Source: Sulfurospirillum sp. (GTDB taxonomy: Bacteria > Campylobacterota > Campylobacteria > Campylobacterales > Arcobacteraceae). From it: 64,000 nucleotides of DNA. Location of the stretch: contig JAKZMJ010000002.1 of assembly GCA_030491005.1 (NCBI GenBank), positions 62,001-126,000 on the forward strand, written 5' to 3'. The translations under genes and the position numbers were made by a program. A model generated the notes under the pieces. It did not search any database, was not told where the DNA came from, and saw only the letters and a list, made by a program, of their open reading frames with translations. Each line of letters begins with the position of its first letter. Within the stretch, counting starts at the first letter, position 1. Shown here piece after piece: positions 7,968-17,270 of this stretch.

Positions 7968-9411
7968 GGGCATTAAAAGCACTTTTCAGCTAAAATAACA
8001 TCACTAAGAAGAGGTAAAAAATGGCATTTAAAGATACAAACAATACATTTTCAGATATAGCAGTAACATCAAGATTAGAAAAAGTAAATTCATTTCTTAA
8101 AGAGTTGGACTCTATTATAGACTTTGATAAATTACGACCAGTACTAAATAGAAATGGAATTGCTAAAAGTAATGTAGCTGGAGCACCTGCTTATGATAAT
8201 GTACTGATGTTTAGAGTACTGTTACTCCAGAAGTATTACAATCTCTTTGATCAAGCCACCCAAGATGCACTCTATGTAAACCTACTCTTTATTAGATTTG
8301 TAGGACTTAGCCTAGAGGATAGTGTACCAGACGAGAGTACAATCTGTAGATTTAGAAATTCCCTACTCAAGAACCGACTTTATGATAAATTATTTAACTC
8401 TGTAAATAAACAATTAGAGAGTAAAAACCTGATAGCTAAAAAAGGAAAATCTGTTTTAATTGATGCTACTCTCATTAGAAGTGATAACACGCAAATAAAA
8501 AATAAGACTAAAGAAGTATACAAAGAAGACAAGAAAGGTATTCAAACAATAAATGCTGAGTTAAATATAAAACTTGAAGTAGAGCTTCAATCCAAAAAGC
8601 CTTCAAAAAAGAAGATTCAAAGAATTCTTAATGCTAAAGCCCATAACTCCAAGACATACAAGAATGCACAACTTGATACACTACAAGGTATTGATACTAA
8701 AGATATAAAGACTTCTCAAATTATTATAAAGAATGAAGAAGATAGCTATAATCATCAAGATAAAATAGATAGTGAAGTAAGGATAGGCTTTCACGCATCA
8801 AAAAAACAATATACACAAGGCTATAAAGTACATATAGCAGTAGATGAGCAAAGTGGTATTATTATCTCCCAACAAACTACCTTCGCAAATACTCACGATA
8901 TAGACACAGTAAAAACATTTGTAAAAGATATAGATGGAATGAAAGCTCTTTATGCTGATAAAGCATATAACTCAAAAGATATAGATACTTTTTTAGAAAG
9001 TGAAAATATAGAAAATATGGTATGTCTCAAAGAGAAACAAACTCTAAGCCAAGAACAGATTAAGCAGCAAAGAAAAGATGAAAAACCTAAACATAAGATT
9101 AGAGCTAAAGTTGAACATAGGTTTGCAGATATAAAAACTCAGATGAAAGGTTCAACTACAAAATTTATAGGACTCGTTAGAAATAATATGAATTTTACCC
9201 TTACCTGTATAGCTACTAATCTTAGATTATTAGGACAAAGACAAATAAGACAAAGATTATAAGTAGTTAGATGAATAATATAGAGCTAAAGAGATTTAAT
9301 AGACTAAAAAAGCTCCTAAAAATGACTGAATCTAATTTTATTGAAGATGGATTTTTTTAAATATTTGAAAAAATAAGATATATGAGTACTTTTTAATTAT
9401 GCAGTCGGCTC
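7926..9411 (+). mobile_element. IS5-type element (1486 bp)
   Basis: Imperfect terminal repeats are GAGACCACTGCACAG at 7926 and, on the complement at 9411, GAGCCGACTGCATAA. One intact transposase gene lies between. Its two flanks belong to different ISNCY copies in opposite orientation, so no target duplication is expected or seen. Recombination between elements, rather than simple insertion, probably built this arrangement. Confidence 0.78.
8021..9262 (+). CDS. IS5-type transposase (413 aa, intact)
   Basis: The N-terminal half has the DUF772 signature (YDNVLMFRVLLLQKYYNL, VPDESTICRFRNSLL). The DDE core has D in VLIDATLIRSD, D in LYADKAYNSKD and E in KVEHRFADIKTQM. A long Lys-rich insert lies between residues 165 and 255. 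GAGG with good spacing precedes the ATG. The frame is complete, so the element may be active. Confidence 0.88.
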   Translation: MAFKDTNNTFSDIAVTSRLEKVNSFLKELDSIIDFDKLRPVLNRNGIAKSNVAGAPAYDNVLMFRVLLLQKYYNLFDQATQDALYVNLLFIRFVGLSLEDSVPDESTICRFRNSLLKNRLYDKLFNSVNKQLESKNLIAKKGKSVLIDATLIRSDNTQIKNKTKEVYKEDKKGIQTINAELNIKLEVELQSKKPSKKKIQRILNAKAHNSKTYKNAQLDTLQGIDTKDIKTSQIIIKNEEDSYNHQDKIDSEVRIGFHASKKQYTQGYKVHIAVDEQSGIIISQQTTFANTHDIDTVKTFVKDIDGMKALYADKAYNSKDIDTFLESENIENMVCLKEKQTLSQEQIKQQRKDEKPKHKIRAKVEHRFADIKTQMKGSTTKFIGLVRNNMNFTLTCIATNLRLLGQRQIRQRL

Positions 9412-9944
9412 ATAACTTTTTTTATATCAGGATGTACTATTGTTGGAGTTATAACACTATGATAGTAATGTACTTCACCTGTATCACTATTAGTTTTACT
9501 TTGACAACATTTACAAGATATATTTTTACTTGAATGATAATGAGTACCATCTAATGCTACAAGCATATAATCATCTTTAAAATAAAATTTATCTAATATT
9601 CCTATATCTCTTAACTTATCAAGTATTATTTCATATACTTTTTTAAAACTATTGGGTGTTATTTTATCCAACATGTTTCGTATATGATTATCACTTGGTA
9701 TATCAGATATTCCAAACATAGTTTGTGCATTACTGATACCTTTTCTTGTATCAATATCCCTTTGAAAACTTAAGCAAGATTTATTTTGAAAATAAAATAC
9801 ACTAAATGCTGATAATATAATATCTTTTAAACTATAAACTAGATTTGTTCTTTGTTTTCTAGTATCTTCTACATTTGATATATTATCTGTAAATGATTCT
9901 ATTAAAAAATCGAAAATATTTGTCTGTCTCATTTGTTTAAACAC
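9393..9944 (-). pseudogene. ISNCY-type transposase, 5' fragment (copy 3)
   Basis: About 178 residues match the complete transposase from the ATG through HPDIKKVM. The frame then ends in five foreign residues (SRLHN) encoded by the IS5-type end. The first catalytic Asp (LDGTHYHSS) is present, but the second Asp and the Glu are lost. The upstream promoter region and AGGAG are intact. Confidence 0.88.
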
Positions 9945-10114
9945 TCCTGTTTATGGGCTTTTATAGGATATATTATAGCTAAAATTAGGTATTAAAAAGC
10001 TTGATAAAGCCTTTAAATAAAGGGTATTAGTGAATTTGTTTAGTAGTGATTTTTGATATTATTTTGGAAGATTTTAGCTATATAAATTTTCACTTAGAAT
10101 TGCTGATAGTTCTT

Positions 10115-11662
10115 CAGCAATTCTAACCCAAAAATAAAACTACATAATATATCCTTTCATATCTACATTCTCTTCGGTCTGGCGAGCAATAAGTATATAT
10201 TCCAACATTTTATTAAAGCTTTTAAAATTAAACATTGTTGTTAAAAAATTAATACCTACAAAGAACTCTTCTCTGGTACCAATATTATCACGAAGTTCCA
10301 TATATAAATCATCATCAAGTTCTTGTACTGTATGAAATAAGAAAGCTAATATATTAAGGCTACAAAGTGTTTTAGATAGATTTTCTTTTCCATGACCAAA
10401 GTTGTGATCTAAATGATAGCCTTTAGTTTTTAAAGTATTGTTATTTTCATTTTCGATTTTCCATCTACTTCGTCCTGCTGTTGCTATATCTATAACATTA
10501 TTTACATTCAAAGATATATCAGTAACAAAGCTATTATGATATAGTTTATTACCCGTAGCATTAGTAACTATAACTTCACACCAGTTTACTTCTTGTGGTG
10601 GATGTTGTGTATCTCCTTGTGGATTTTTAATTGCTAAATTATTAATATAGTTATATGTAAAAATTTGCTTTTTACCATTAATCATTTTGGATATTATTTT
10701 TGTATCAATAGTATTTAGATTTTTTATCATTTCTATTTGTTCATATAAGTATTTATGTGATGTTGGTTTAGCTACAAATATATATGAATGGCTCTTATCT
10801 AATACTTTTTTTATCATAGGTTCTCTTGAATATAAATCATCACCTAAAATAATAAGTTTTTTATTAGTTGGATTATTAAAACTATCTAGCCATCTTTTAG
10901 AAGCATTTACTTCACAATCTTGTTTATCTTTACCATCATTATTTGATATAAACTCTTGCATCAATGGTATAACTTTTTTTATATCAGGATGTACTATTGT
11001 TGGAGTTATAACACTATGATAGTAATGTACTTCACCTGTATCACTATTAGTTTTACTTTGACAACATTTACAAGATATATTTTTACTTGAATGATAATGA
11101 GTACCATCTAATGCTACAAGCATATAATCATCTTTAAAATAAAATTTATCTAATATTCCTATATCTCTTAACTTAACAAGTATTATTTCATATACTTTTT
11201 TAAAACTATTGGGTGTTATTTTATCCAACATGTTTCGTATATGATTATCACTTGGTATATCAGATATTCCAAACATAGTTTGTGCATTACTGATACCTTT
11301 TCTTGTATCAATATCCCTTTGAAAACTTAAGCAAGATTTATTTTGAAAATAAAATACACTAAATGCTGATAATATAATATCTTTTAAACTATAAACTAGA
11401 TTTGTTCTTTGTTTTCTAGTATCTTCTACATTTGATATATTATCTGTAAATGATTCTATTAAAAAATCGAAAATATTTGTCTGTCTCATTTGTTTAAACA
11501 CTCCTGTTTATGGGCTTTTATAGGATATATTATAGCTAAAGTTAGGTATTAAAAAGCTTGATAAAGCCTTTAAATAAAGGGTATTAGTGAATTTGTTTAG
11601 TAGTGATTTTTGATATTATTTTGGAAGATTTTAGCTATATAAATTTTCACTTAGAATTGCTG
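10115..11662 (-). mobile_element. ISNCY-type element, copy 4 (complete, 1548 bp)
   Basis: Ends are CAGCAATTCTAA at 10115 and its complement ending at 11662. The left flank is the 9-bp duplication that belongs to the neighbouring composite, while the right flank is CCTTTATTT. The copy thus lacks its own target duplication and one side was rearranged. The 11662 end lies exactly 17 bp from the TTGACA box at 11680. Confidence 0.88.
10140..11501 (-). CDS. ISNCY-type DDE transposase (453 aa, intact)
   Basis: Nearly identical to the gene at 652-2013. Visible differences are TGNKLYHN for TGKKLYHN and NIGTREEF for NIGNREEF. The DDE residues (LDGTHY, GDDLYS, KIENENNN) are present. Together with copy 1 it is the likely source of transposase for the composite element. 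Confidence 0.88.
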   Translation of the reverse strand: MFKQMRQTNIFDFLIESFTDNISNVEDTRKQRTNLVYSLKDIILSAFSVFYFQNKSCLSFQRDIDTRKGISNAQTMFGISDIPSDNHIRNMLDKITPNSFKKVYEIILVKLRDIGILDKFYFKDDYMLVALDGTHYHSSKNISCKCCQSKTNSDTGEVHYYHSVITPTIVHPDIKKVIPLMQEFISNNDGKDKQDCEVNASKRWLDSFNNPTNKKLIILGDDLYSREPMIKKVLDKSHSYIFVAKPTSHKYLYEQIEMIKNLNTIDTKIISKMINGKKQIFTYNYINNLAIKNPQGDTQHPPQEVNWCEVIVTNATGNKLYHNSFVTDISLNVNNVIDIATAGRSRWKIENENNNTLKTKGYHLDHNFGHGKENLSKTLCSLNILAFLFHTVQELDDDLYMELRDNIGTREEFFVGINFLTTMFNFKSFNKMLEYILIARQTEENVDMKGYIM

Positions 11663-11679
11663 CCTTTATTTAGAAGAAA

Positions 11680-11708
11680 TTGACATATATTGTCTAATTA
11701 GATATAAT
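11680..11708 (+). promoter_or_regulatory. Consensus sigma-70 promoter for a small RNA
   Basis: TTGACA at 11680-11685, a 17-bp spacer and TATAAT at 11703-11708 make a perfect consensus. No coding frame follows within 400 bp. An intrinsic terminator ends at about 11804. The expected start is near 11716. Confidence 0.82.
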
Positions 11709-11715
11709 TTCAACA

Positions 11716-11804
11716 GTAACACGTTGTTTCTTCTTAGGTAGATTAATTACCTATCGTTCAATAGGGAGTTTAAAAAGGTAAGGTTTATTCCTTACCTTTT
11801 TTTA
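11716..11804 (+). ncRNA. Candidate small RNA (about 90 nt)
   Basis: The transcript between the promoter and the terminator has no start codon with a usable site. It can fold as a short hairpin CAAC/GTTG, a hairpin TAGGTA/TACCTA (about 11737-11755), and a terminator stem GGTAAGG/CCTTACC (11777-11783 with 11790-11796) followed by TTTTTTT. Promoter, hairpins and terminator are seen directly. I do not recognise the family; it does not carry the SRP, RNase P or tmRNA core motifs. A trans-acting regulatory RNA is one possibility and an attenuated leader is another. Confidence 0.6.
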
Positions 11805-12099
11805 TTTGTGGGTTCTTGCGGGTGTGCCTTGAGAGGAGATAACAGCGTGAGATTTTTATTAATCTGCATAGTGGTTTGATTTATCCTGGTATTACAACTT
11901 TACTAAAAATACCTGGGGGAATTAATTACTCCCCCACCTACTCAAAAATCTTGCCTTTTTTTATTTATTCTTTTCTTCCACCCATTCACACTTAAAGTGC
12001 ACCACCACCACCTAACTTAATCCAAGGAATTGATTTGTCATATTTAACTGATAATTGTTTGAGTGTTTGCCTTCATATTTTTAATTAAGTCTAAATATA
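11805..12099 (+). other. Non-coding stretch with several hairpins
   Basis: No gene is seen. The stretch 11810-11965 has several self-complementary parts: AGATT/AATCT (11850-11865), GGTATT/AATACC (11888-11913) and TGGGGGA/TCCCCCA (about 11914-11937), then a T-run after CTTGCC near 11960. This is richer in G and C than the surrounding DNA, which suggests a structured RNA or a decayed RNA gene. Positions 11966-12099 show nothing that I can name. Confidence 0.35.
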
Positions 12100-12624
12100 T
12101 CACTTTCTTATGATGTCATAATATGAAGGAGCCTTAAAAACGAACAATTCATCTTCTATTAATACATCTTTTTCAAACTTTAAAAAAGTGATTAAAACTT
12201 TATTTTCTAAGTGATCTTGATAGGATATCTGAGATATTTTATTATTTTTAAAAGTTATTTGATATTTTGTATCATATATATTTGTTTCATATATATTTTT
12301 AGTGATTTTTTTTGCTTTTTGTAAGAGTTTGATTATATTTATTTCATTTTCTAGTTGGGTAAAAATAGCTTGTTCTAACTGTGGTTCATCAATAATGGCA
12401 AATTTATTTAAAATATAAACATTCTTAATAATAGGCATTTTGTATTTCCAAAGAATTTTTCCACTATGCTTTACAAATACTTCACCTGTATATTCAATAG
12501 TTTTAAAAGAATTTGTAATACTTTGAACAAAATGGGCTTTAAAAGTTTTTATATTTAACAACTTTGAAGTAGCATAAAGAGAGGTACTTATCAATATAAG
12601 AGCAATAAAAAATCTATAAATCAT
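12100..12624 (-). CDS. lolA: LolA-type periplasmic lipoprotein carrier
   Basis: A signal peptide (MIYRFFIALILISTSLYA) is followed by a LolA-fold protein of about 155 residues. Family features are FKAHFVQSI near residue 30, GEVFVKHSGKILWKYKMP and the final VFKAPSYYDIIRK. LolA picks up lipoproteins from the LolC/E-D complex and carries them across the periplasm. It faces secA head to head, and a LolC/E-type permease gene lies just beyond secA, so trafficking genes cluster here. Confidence 0.85.
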   Translation of the reverse strand: MIYRFFIALILISTSLYATSKLLNIKTFKAHFVQSITNSFKTIEYTGEVFVKHSGKILWKYKMPIIKNVYILNKFAIIDEPQLEQAIFTQLENEINIIKLLQKAKKITKNIYETNIYDTKYQITFKNNKISQISYQDHLENKVLITFLKFEKDVLIEDELFVFKAPSYYDIIRK

Positions 12625-12712
12625 ATCTTAACCTTTTTTGATATATAATCTTGCGATAAAAATAATAGCTAATTATTATACAAAACTAAGTAAATACAAA
12701 GGATATTATCTC

Positions 12713-15331
12713 ATGATTAATATATTTTCAAAATTTTTTGGTACAAAAAATGATAAAGAAATCAAAAAGTATACAAAAAGAGTTTTAGAAATAAACCTTC
12801 TTGAAGCACAATATGAAAAATTAAATGATGATGAATTAAAAGATGCTTTTAATGTATTAAAAAAACTAGTTTTAGATAAAGAAAAAACACTAGACGAAGT
12901 ATTAAACCAAACTTTTGCTATAACAAGGGAAGCTAGTAAAAGAGTTTTACATATGAGACATTTTGATGTTCAATTACTTGGTGGAATGGTTTTACACGAT
13001 GGAAGAATAGCTGAGATGAAAACAGGTGAAGGTAAGACTCTTGTAGGTACCTTAGCAGTTATTTTAAATGCTATGAATAACAAAGGTGTACATGTAGTAA
13101 CTGTAAATGATTATCTAGCTTCAAGAGATGCTAAAGAATTAGAAGTTTTATATAACTTTTTAGGTTTTAGTATAGGTTCAGTTACAAGTGAACTAAAAGA
13201 TGATGATTTAAGAAAGCAGCAGTATAAAGCTGATATTACTTATGGAACTAACAATGAATTTGGTTTTGATTATTTAAGAGACAATATGAACTATGAAATT
13301 GAAGAAAAAGTTCAAAGAGAACATCATTTTGTAATAGTTGATGAAGTGGATTCTATTTTAATAGATGAAGCTAGAACACCTTTAATTATAAGTGGTGCTA
13401 TGAAACAAAGTAATGCTGATTATAAAAAAGCAAATAATATCTCACTTAAGTTGGTAAAAGGTGAAATAATAGAGCCCAAAAGTGCAGATGAAAAAGCATA
13501 TTCAACTGGTGATTTTACTGTTGATGAAAAAAATAAGGTAGTTTTAATCACAGAAGAAGGTATAAAAAAAGTTGAAGATTTATATGAAGTTGATAATTTA
13601 TATTCTTTAGACAATGCAGTATTATCTCATTATATAGACCAAGCTTTAAAAGCAAATAATATTTTTGAAAAAGATGTTGATTATGTAGTAAAAGACAATG
13701 AAGTTATAATAGTAGATGAATTTACAGGACGACTAAGCCTTGGACGAAGATTTTCAGATGGTTTACATCAAGCCCTTGAAGCTAAAGAAGGTGTTGTAAT
13801 ACAAGATGAATCACAAACTCTAGCAGATATAACATTTCAGAATTATTTTAGAATGTATGACAAACTAGCAGGTATGACAGGAACTGCACAAACGGAAGCT
13901 ACTGAGTTTGCTGAAATATATAATCTTGATGTAGTATCTATTCCTACGAATGTGCAAGTTAATAGAAACGATAGACATGATTTAATATATAAAAGTGAAA
14001 GAGAAAAATTTGAAGCAGTTTGTTCAAGAATTAAAAAATACAATGACTTAGGACAACCTGTACTTGTAGGTACTGCTTCAATTGAAAAATCAGAACATCT
14101 ACATGAACTATTAGTAAAAGCAAAAGTTCCACATACAGTTTTAAATGCAAAACAACATGAAAAAGAAGGAAAGATAATAGAACAAGCTGGTCAAAAAGGT
14201 GCTGTTACAATTGCTACAAATATGGCTGGTCGTGGGGTTGATATAAAACTTACAGAAGAAACTTTAAAGCTTGGTGGTTTAGCAATCATAGGAACAGAGC
14301 GACATGAATCAAGAAGAATTGATAATCAATTAAGAGGACGAGCAGGACGACAAGGTGATAACGGTGAATCACAATTTTATTTATCTTTAGAAGATAATTT
14401 ATTAAGAATTTTTGGATCTGATAAAATAAAAAATATTATGGAAAGACTAGGTATTGACGAAGGTGAACATATTGAATCTAAGATGGTCACAAGAGCTGTG
14501 GAAAATGCACAAAAAAAAATAGAAACAATGCACTTTGAAAGTAGAAAACATTTATTAGAATATGATGATGTAGCAAATAAACAAAGAAAAGTTATATATG
14601 CTTTTAGAAATGATTTATTAAAACCTAACTTTGATATTTCTTCAAAACTAGATGAAAATAGATTAGAATATATAAACAATTTACTAAATCAAGCCAGTAT
14701 AGCTGATGGTATGCCTGAAGAAGATTATGATTATGATTTACTTATTTTAAAATTTAAAGAAGAATTAAATTTAATCATTGAAAAAGATGATATAAAAGAA
14801 GATTCTTTTGAAAAACTTCATGATAAATTATTAAAAATTATTAAAGAAGTATATGAAAATAAGATGAGTGTAGCCCAAGAAGATCAAAAAAGTGAAATAG
14901 AAAAGAATTTATATTTACAAATCCTTGATAATGCTTGGAGAGAACATCTATATGCTATGGATACACTTAAAACAGGTATTGGTCTTAGAAGTTATAATCA
15001 AAAAGATCCTTTGGTTGAGTATAAAAAAGAATCATATAATATGTTTGTTGATTTAATAGCTAAAATTAAATCAGAGATTATTAAAGTATTATTTACTATA
15101 CAGCTTCAAGATGAAAATGATGCAAAACATGAACAAGAAGCTTTAGAGCGAATGAAAGCTAAAATGGAAGAAGAAACTAATAATTTAAGTACTAATAACC
15201 AAGATACACAGATATTAGCAAGTGATAAAAAAATAGCAAGAAATGAACCTTGCCCTTGTGGATCTAAGAAAAAGTATAAACAATGTTGTGGTAAAAGTGG
15301 ACCTAAAAAAGGTTTATTATTAGGTAAATAA
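12713..15331 (+). CDS. secA: SecA preprotein translocase ATPase
   Basis: SecA drives proteins through SecYEG using ATP. Walker A ([11 protein letters not shown]) is near residue 102, Walker B (DEVDS) near residue 210, and the helicase motif [11 protein letters not shown] is near residue 505. The C-terminal zinc finger [13 protein letters not shown], near residue 847, binds SecB or the ribosome. I start at the ATG at 12713 ([12 protein letters not shown], after AAGGA) rather than 75 bp earlier, because SecA proteins start here. Length (872) is normal. Divergent from lolA. Confidence 0.96.
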   Translation: MINIFSKFFGTKNDKEIKKYTKRVLEINLLEAQYEKLNDDELKDAFNVLKKLVLDKEKTLDEVLNQTFAITREASKRVLHMRHFDVQLLGGMVLHDGRIAEMKTGEGKTLVGTLAVILNAMNNKGVHVVTVNDYLASRDAKELEVLYNFLGFSIGSVTSELKDDDLRKQQYKADITYGTNNEFGFDYLRDNMNYEIEEKVQREHHFVIVDEVDSILIDEARTPLIISGAMKQSNADYKKANNISLKLVKGEIIEPKSADEKAYSTGDFTVDEKNKVVLITEEGIKKVEDLYEVDNLYSLDNAVLSHYIDQALKANNIFEKDVDYVVKDNEVIIVDEFTGRLSLGRRFSDGLHQALEAKEGVVIQDESQTLADITFQNYFRMYDKLAGMTGTAQTEATEFAEIYNLDVVSIPTNVQVNRNDRHDLIYKSEREKFEAVCSRIKKYNDLGQPVLVGTASIEKSEHLHELLVKAKVPHTVLNAKQHEKEGKIIEQAGQKGAVTIATNMAGRGVDIKLTEETLKLGGLAIIGTERHESRRIDNQLRGRAGRQGDNGESQFYLSLEDNLLRIFGSDKIKNIMERLGIDEGEHIESKMVTRAVENAQKKIETMHFESRKHLLEYDDVANKQRKVIYAFRNDLLKPNFDISSKLDENRLEYINNLLNQASIADGMPEEDYDYDLLILKFKEELNLIIEKDDIKEDSFEKLHDKLLKIIKEVYENKMSVAQEDQKSEIEKNLYLQILDNAWREHLYAMDTLKTGIGLRSYNQKDPLVEYKKESYNMFVDLIAKIKSEIIKVLFTIQLQDENDAKHEQEALERMKAKMEEETNNLSTNNQDTQILASDKKIARNEPCPCGSKKKYKQCCGKSGPKKGLLLGK

Positions 15332-15332
15332 T

Positions 15333-16538
15333 TTGAATACAAAATTAGTAAACTTTATAGTCAAAAAATATTTAAAATTTGACAAAACTAATCCCTTCAT
15401 TTCTATAAGTGCAATTTTAGCATTTATAGGTGTAGCAATAGGAGTTATGGTACTTATTATTTCTATGGCTATTATGAATGGAACTGCAAAAGAGTTTGAG
15501 AAAAAGCTCTTCACCATGAATTATCCTTTATCTATATATCCTTTACGTACAAACTCTATTAATCAAAACTTAGTCTTAAAATTAAAAAAAGAATTTCCTA
15601 AGTTAATATTTTCACCATTTGTATCTTCTCAAGTTATTATGCAATATAATGACAATATGAATGGTGGTATTATTTTTGGTGTAGACCCTAAGCAAGAAGC
15701 AAAAATAAACTCTGTGTATAAAAAAGCTTTAAAAAATTTAACACCAAATAAGTATGATATTATAGTAGGTGTTGATATTAAAAATAAATTTTACTTAAGT
15801 AAACAAGATAAAGTAACTCTATATTTTACTTCTTTAAATCCAAGTGGTTTTTCTATGATGCCAAAGATGAAAAGATTTACTTTTATAAGTGATTTTAAAT
15901 CAGGTTTAAGTGCTTATGATAAATCTCATATGTATACTACTATTGAAGCCTTACAAACTGTACTACAAAAAGACAAGAATGTTTATGATGGCGTTCATAT
16001 ATATTCTAATAATGCTTTTGAAGATATAAAAATACTTAAAACTTTTTTAACAAACAAATCTGTAGGTGTTATTGGTTGGTGGGAACAAAATGGCAATTTC
16101 TTCGCTGCCATGCAAATGGAAAAAAAGGCACTTTTTATTGTACTAATGCTTATTATTTTAGTAGCATCCTTAAATATAATATCATCACTTTTAATGACAG
16201 TTATGAGTAGACGAAAAGAAATTGCATTATTATTATCTATGGGAGCTAGTCAAAAAGAAATAAAATCTATTTTTCTAAAACTTGGCATTATTATAGGACT
16301 TTCTGGTATTTTTACGGGTATATTTCTAGGTTTTTTTGGTATGTGGCTTATAGATACTTTTAATCTTATTTCACTTCCTGAAGATGTTTATGGTATATCA
16401 AAGTTACCACTTGACTTATCACAAATGGATTTTCTATCTATTCTTATAGGCTCAATCTTTATAGTTCTAATATCTTCTTATTATCCTGCAAAAAAAGCTA
16501 CAAGCATAGATGTTATAGATGTTCTAAGAAATGAATAA
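15333..16538 (+). CDS. LolC/LolE-type ABC permease for lipoprotein release
   Basis: The 401-residue protein has one N-terminal membrane segment (residues 22-50), a large periplasmic domain (about 50-265) and three C-terminal segments with the FtsX-type motif (SRRKEIALLLSMGASQKEI). This is the layout of LolC/E, which lifts lipoproteins from the inner membrane and passes them to LolA. It starts on TTG one base after the secA stop. No LolD ATPase is adjacent on this strand. The ATPase at 16569 is part of another operon, but a shared role cannot be excluded. Confidence 0.85.
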   Translation: MNTKLVNFIVKKYLKFDKTNPFISISAILAFIGVAIGVMVLIISMAIMNGTAKEFEKKLFTMNYPLSIYPLRTNSINQNLVLKLKKEFPKLIFSPFVSSQVIMQYNDNMNGGIIFGVDPKQEAKINSVYKKALKNLTPNKYDIIVGVDIKNKFYLSKQDKVTLYFTSLNPSGFSMMPKMKRFTFISDFKSGLSAYDKSHMYTTIEALQTVLQKDKNVYDGVHIYSNNAFEDIKILKTFLTNKSVGVIGWWEQNGNFFAAMQMEKKALFIVLMLIILVASLNIISSLLMTVMSRRKEIALLLSMGASQKEIKSIFLKLGIIIGLSGIFTGIFLGFFGMWLIDTFNLISLPEDVYGISKLPLDLSQMDFLSILIGSIFIVLISSYYPAKKATSIDVIDVLRNE

Positions 16539-16565
16539 CTTATATTATAAACTCAATAAGTTATT
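16534..16565. terminator. Hairpin between convergent genes
   Basis: A 10-bp inverted repeat, AATAACTTAT (16534-16543) with ATAAGTTATT (16556-16565), spans the stop of the LolC/E-type gene. A T-rich tail follows on both strands. The position between convergent genes suits a bidirectional terminator, although the stem is A/T-rich. Confidence 0.5.
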
Positions 16566-16568
16566 ATT

Positions 16569-17270
16569 TTAATTTTCTTTTATGTCTATTTTTTTATCTT
16601 TTATACTTAAAACTTTATCACAATATGGAAGTAAACTATCATCATGTGTCACCATAATAATAGTTACATTTTTTTCTCTTGTGATTTTTTTTAGCATTTT
16701 TACTACGCTTATGGCTCTTTGCTTATCTAAAGCAGCCGTTGGTTCATCTGCTAATATAATATCTGGATTGTTTGCTAAGGCTCTTGCTATGGCTATTCTT
16801 TGGTTTTGTCCACCACTTAGTTCACTTGGCATACTTTTTAGTTTGTCACTCATATCAAGATAATCAATAATTGCTTTTACTCTTGGTTTTACAACTTTTG
16901 GGCTTTCTTTGTTTTCATAGGGTAAAAGAGTGATATTTTCTTCTATATTTAAAAATGGAATTAGATAATGGGCTTGAAAAATAAAACCAATTTTTGTTCT
17001 TCGTAATGCTCTATCATCTTTTACTAACCATTTATCATCATAAACTATCTCATCTCCTATTGTTACTTTTCCACTAGTTGGTGCAAGCACACAACCTAAG
17101 ATCATAAGAAGTGTAGTTTTTCCAGCACCACTAGGAGCAACTAAGGCTACGAATTCACCTTTATTTAAAGAAAAATTTGCATCTTTTATAATAGATACTT
17201 TACTTTTTCCTTCTCCAAAACTTTTTTCTAAATTTTCTATTTTTATTGATATATTATTATTCATTATCAT
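16569..17270 (-). CDS. ABC transporter ATP-binding protein (DevA/MacB-type)
   Basis: The 233-residue ATPase has Walker A (APSGAGKTTL near residue 45), signature LSGGQNQRIAIARAL near residue 148, Walker B (DIILADEP) and the switch His (MVTHD). Its ATG overlaps the permease stop (ATGA), so the two are translationally coupled. With the permease and fusion protein upstream it forms a three-part exporter of the DevBCA or MacAB kind. The cargo is unknown. Confidence 0.9.
   Translation of the reverse strand: MIMNNNISIKIENLEKSFGEGKSKVSIIKDANFSLNKGEFVALVAPSGAGKTTLLMILGCVLAPTSGKVTIGDEIVYDDKWLVKDDRALRRTKIGFIFQAHYLIPFLNIEENITLLPYENKESPKVVKPRVKAIIDYLDMSDKLKSMPSELSGGQNQRIAIARALANNPDIILADEPTAALDKQRAISVVKMLKKITREKNVTIIMVTHDDSLLPYCDKVLSIKDKKIDIKEN

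Larger units (their letters stand above)
7409..10105. mobile_element. Composite element: two inverted ISNCY left ends around an IS5-type element
   Basis: 7409-7925 is the 5' end of the ISNCY element in plus orientation. 9412-10105 is the 5' end of a second copy in minus orientation. An IS5-type element (7926-9411) lies between them. Both outer ends are therefore the same left end (CAGCAATTCTAAGTGAAAA). The whole unit is flanked by the same 9 bp, ATAGTTCTT, at 7400-7408 and 10106-10114. This indicates that it moved as one unit. Both transposase genes inside are cut, so the transposase must have come from a complete copy. Confidence 0.8.

Noticed and set aside
11805-11966. Idea that this stretch is SRP RNA, RNase P RNA or tmRNA
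   Set aside because: The conserved cores (GGAAGGAAGCA, GAGGAAAGTCC, and the tRNA-like tmRNA ends) are not present on either strand.
12638-12712. Upstream extension of secA by 25 codons
   Set aside because: SecA proteins start at the [10 protein letters not shown] region, and AAGGA lies before the ATG at 12713.
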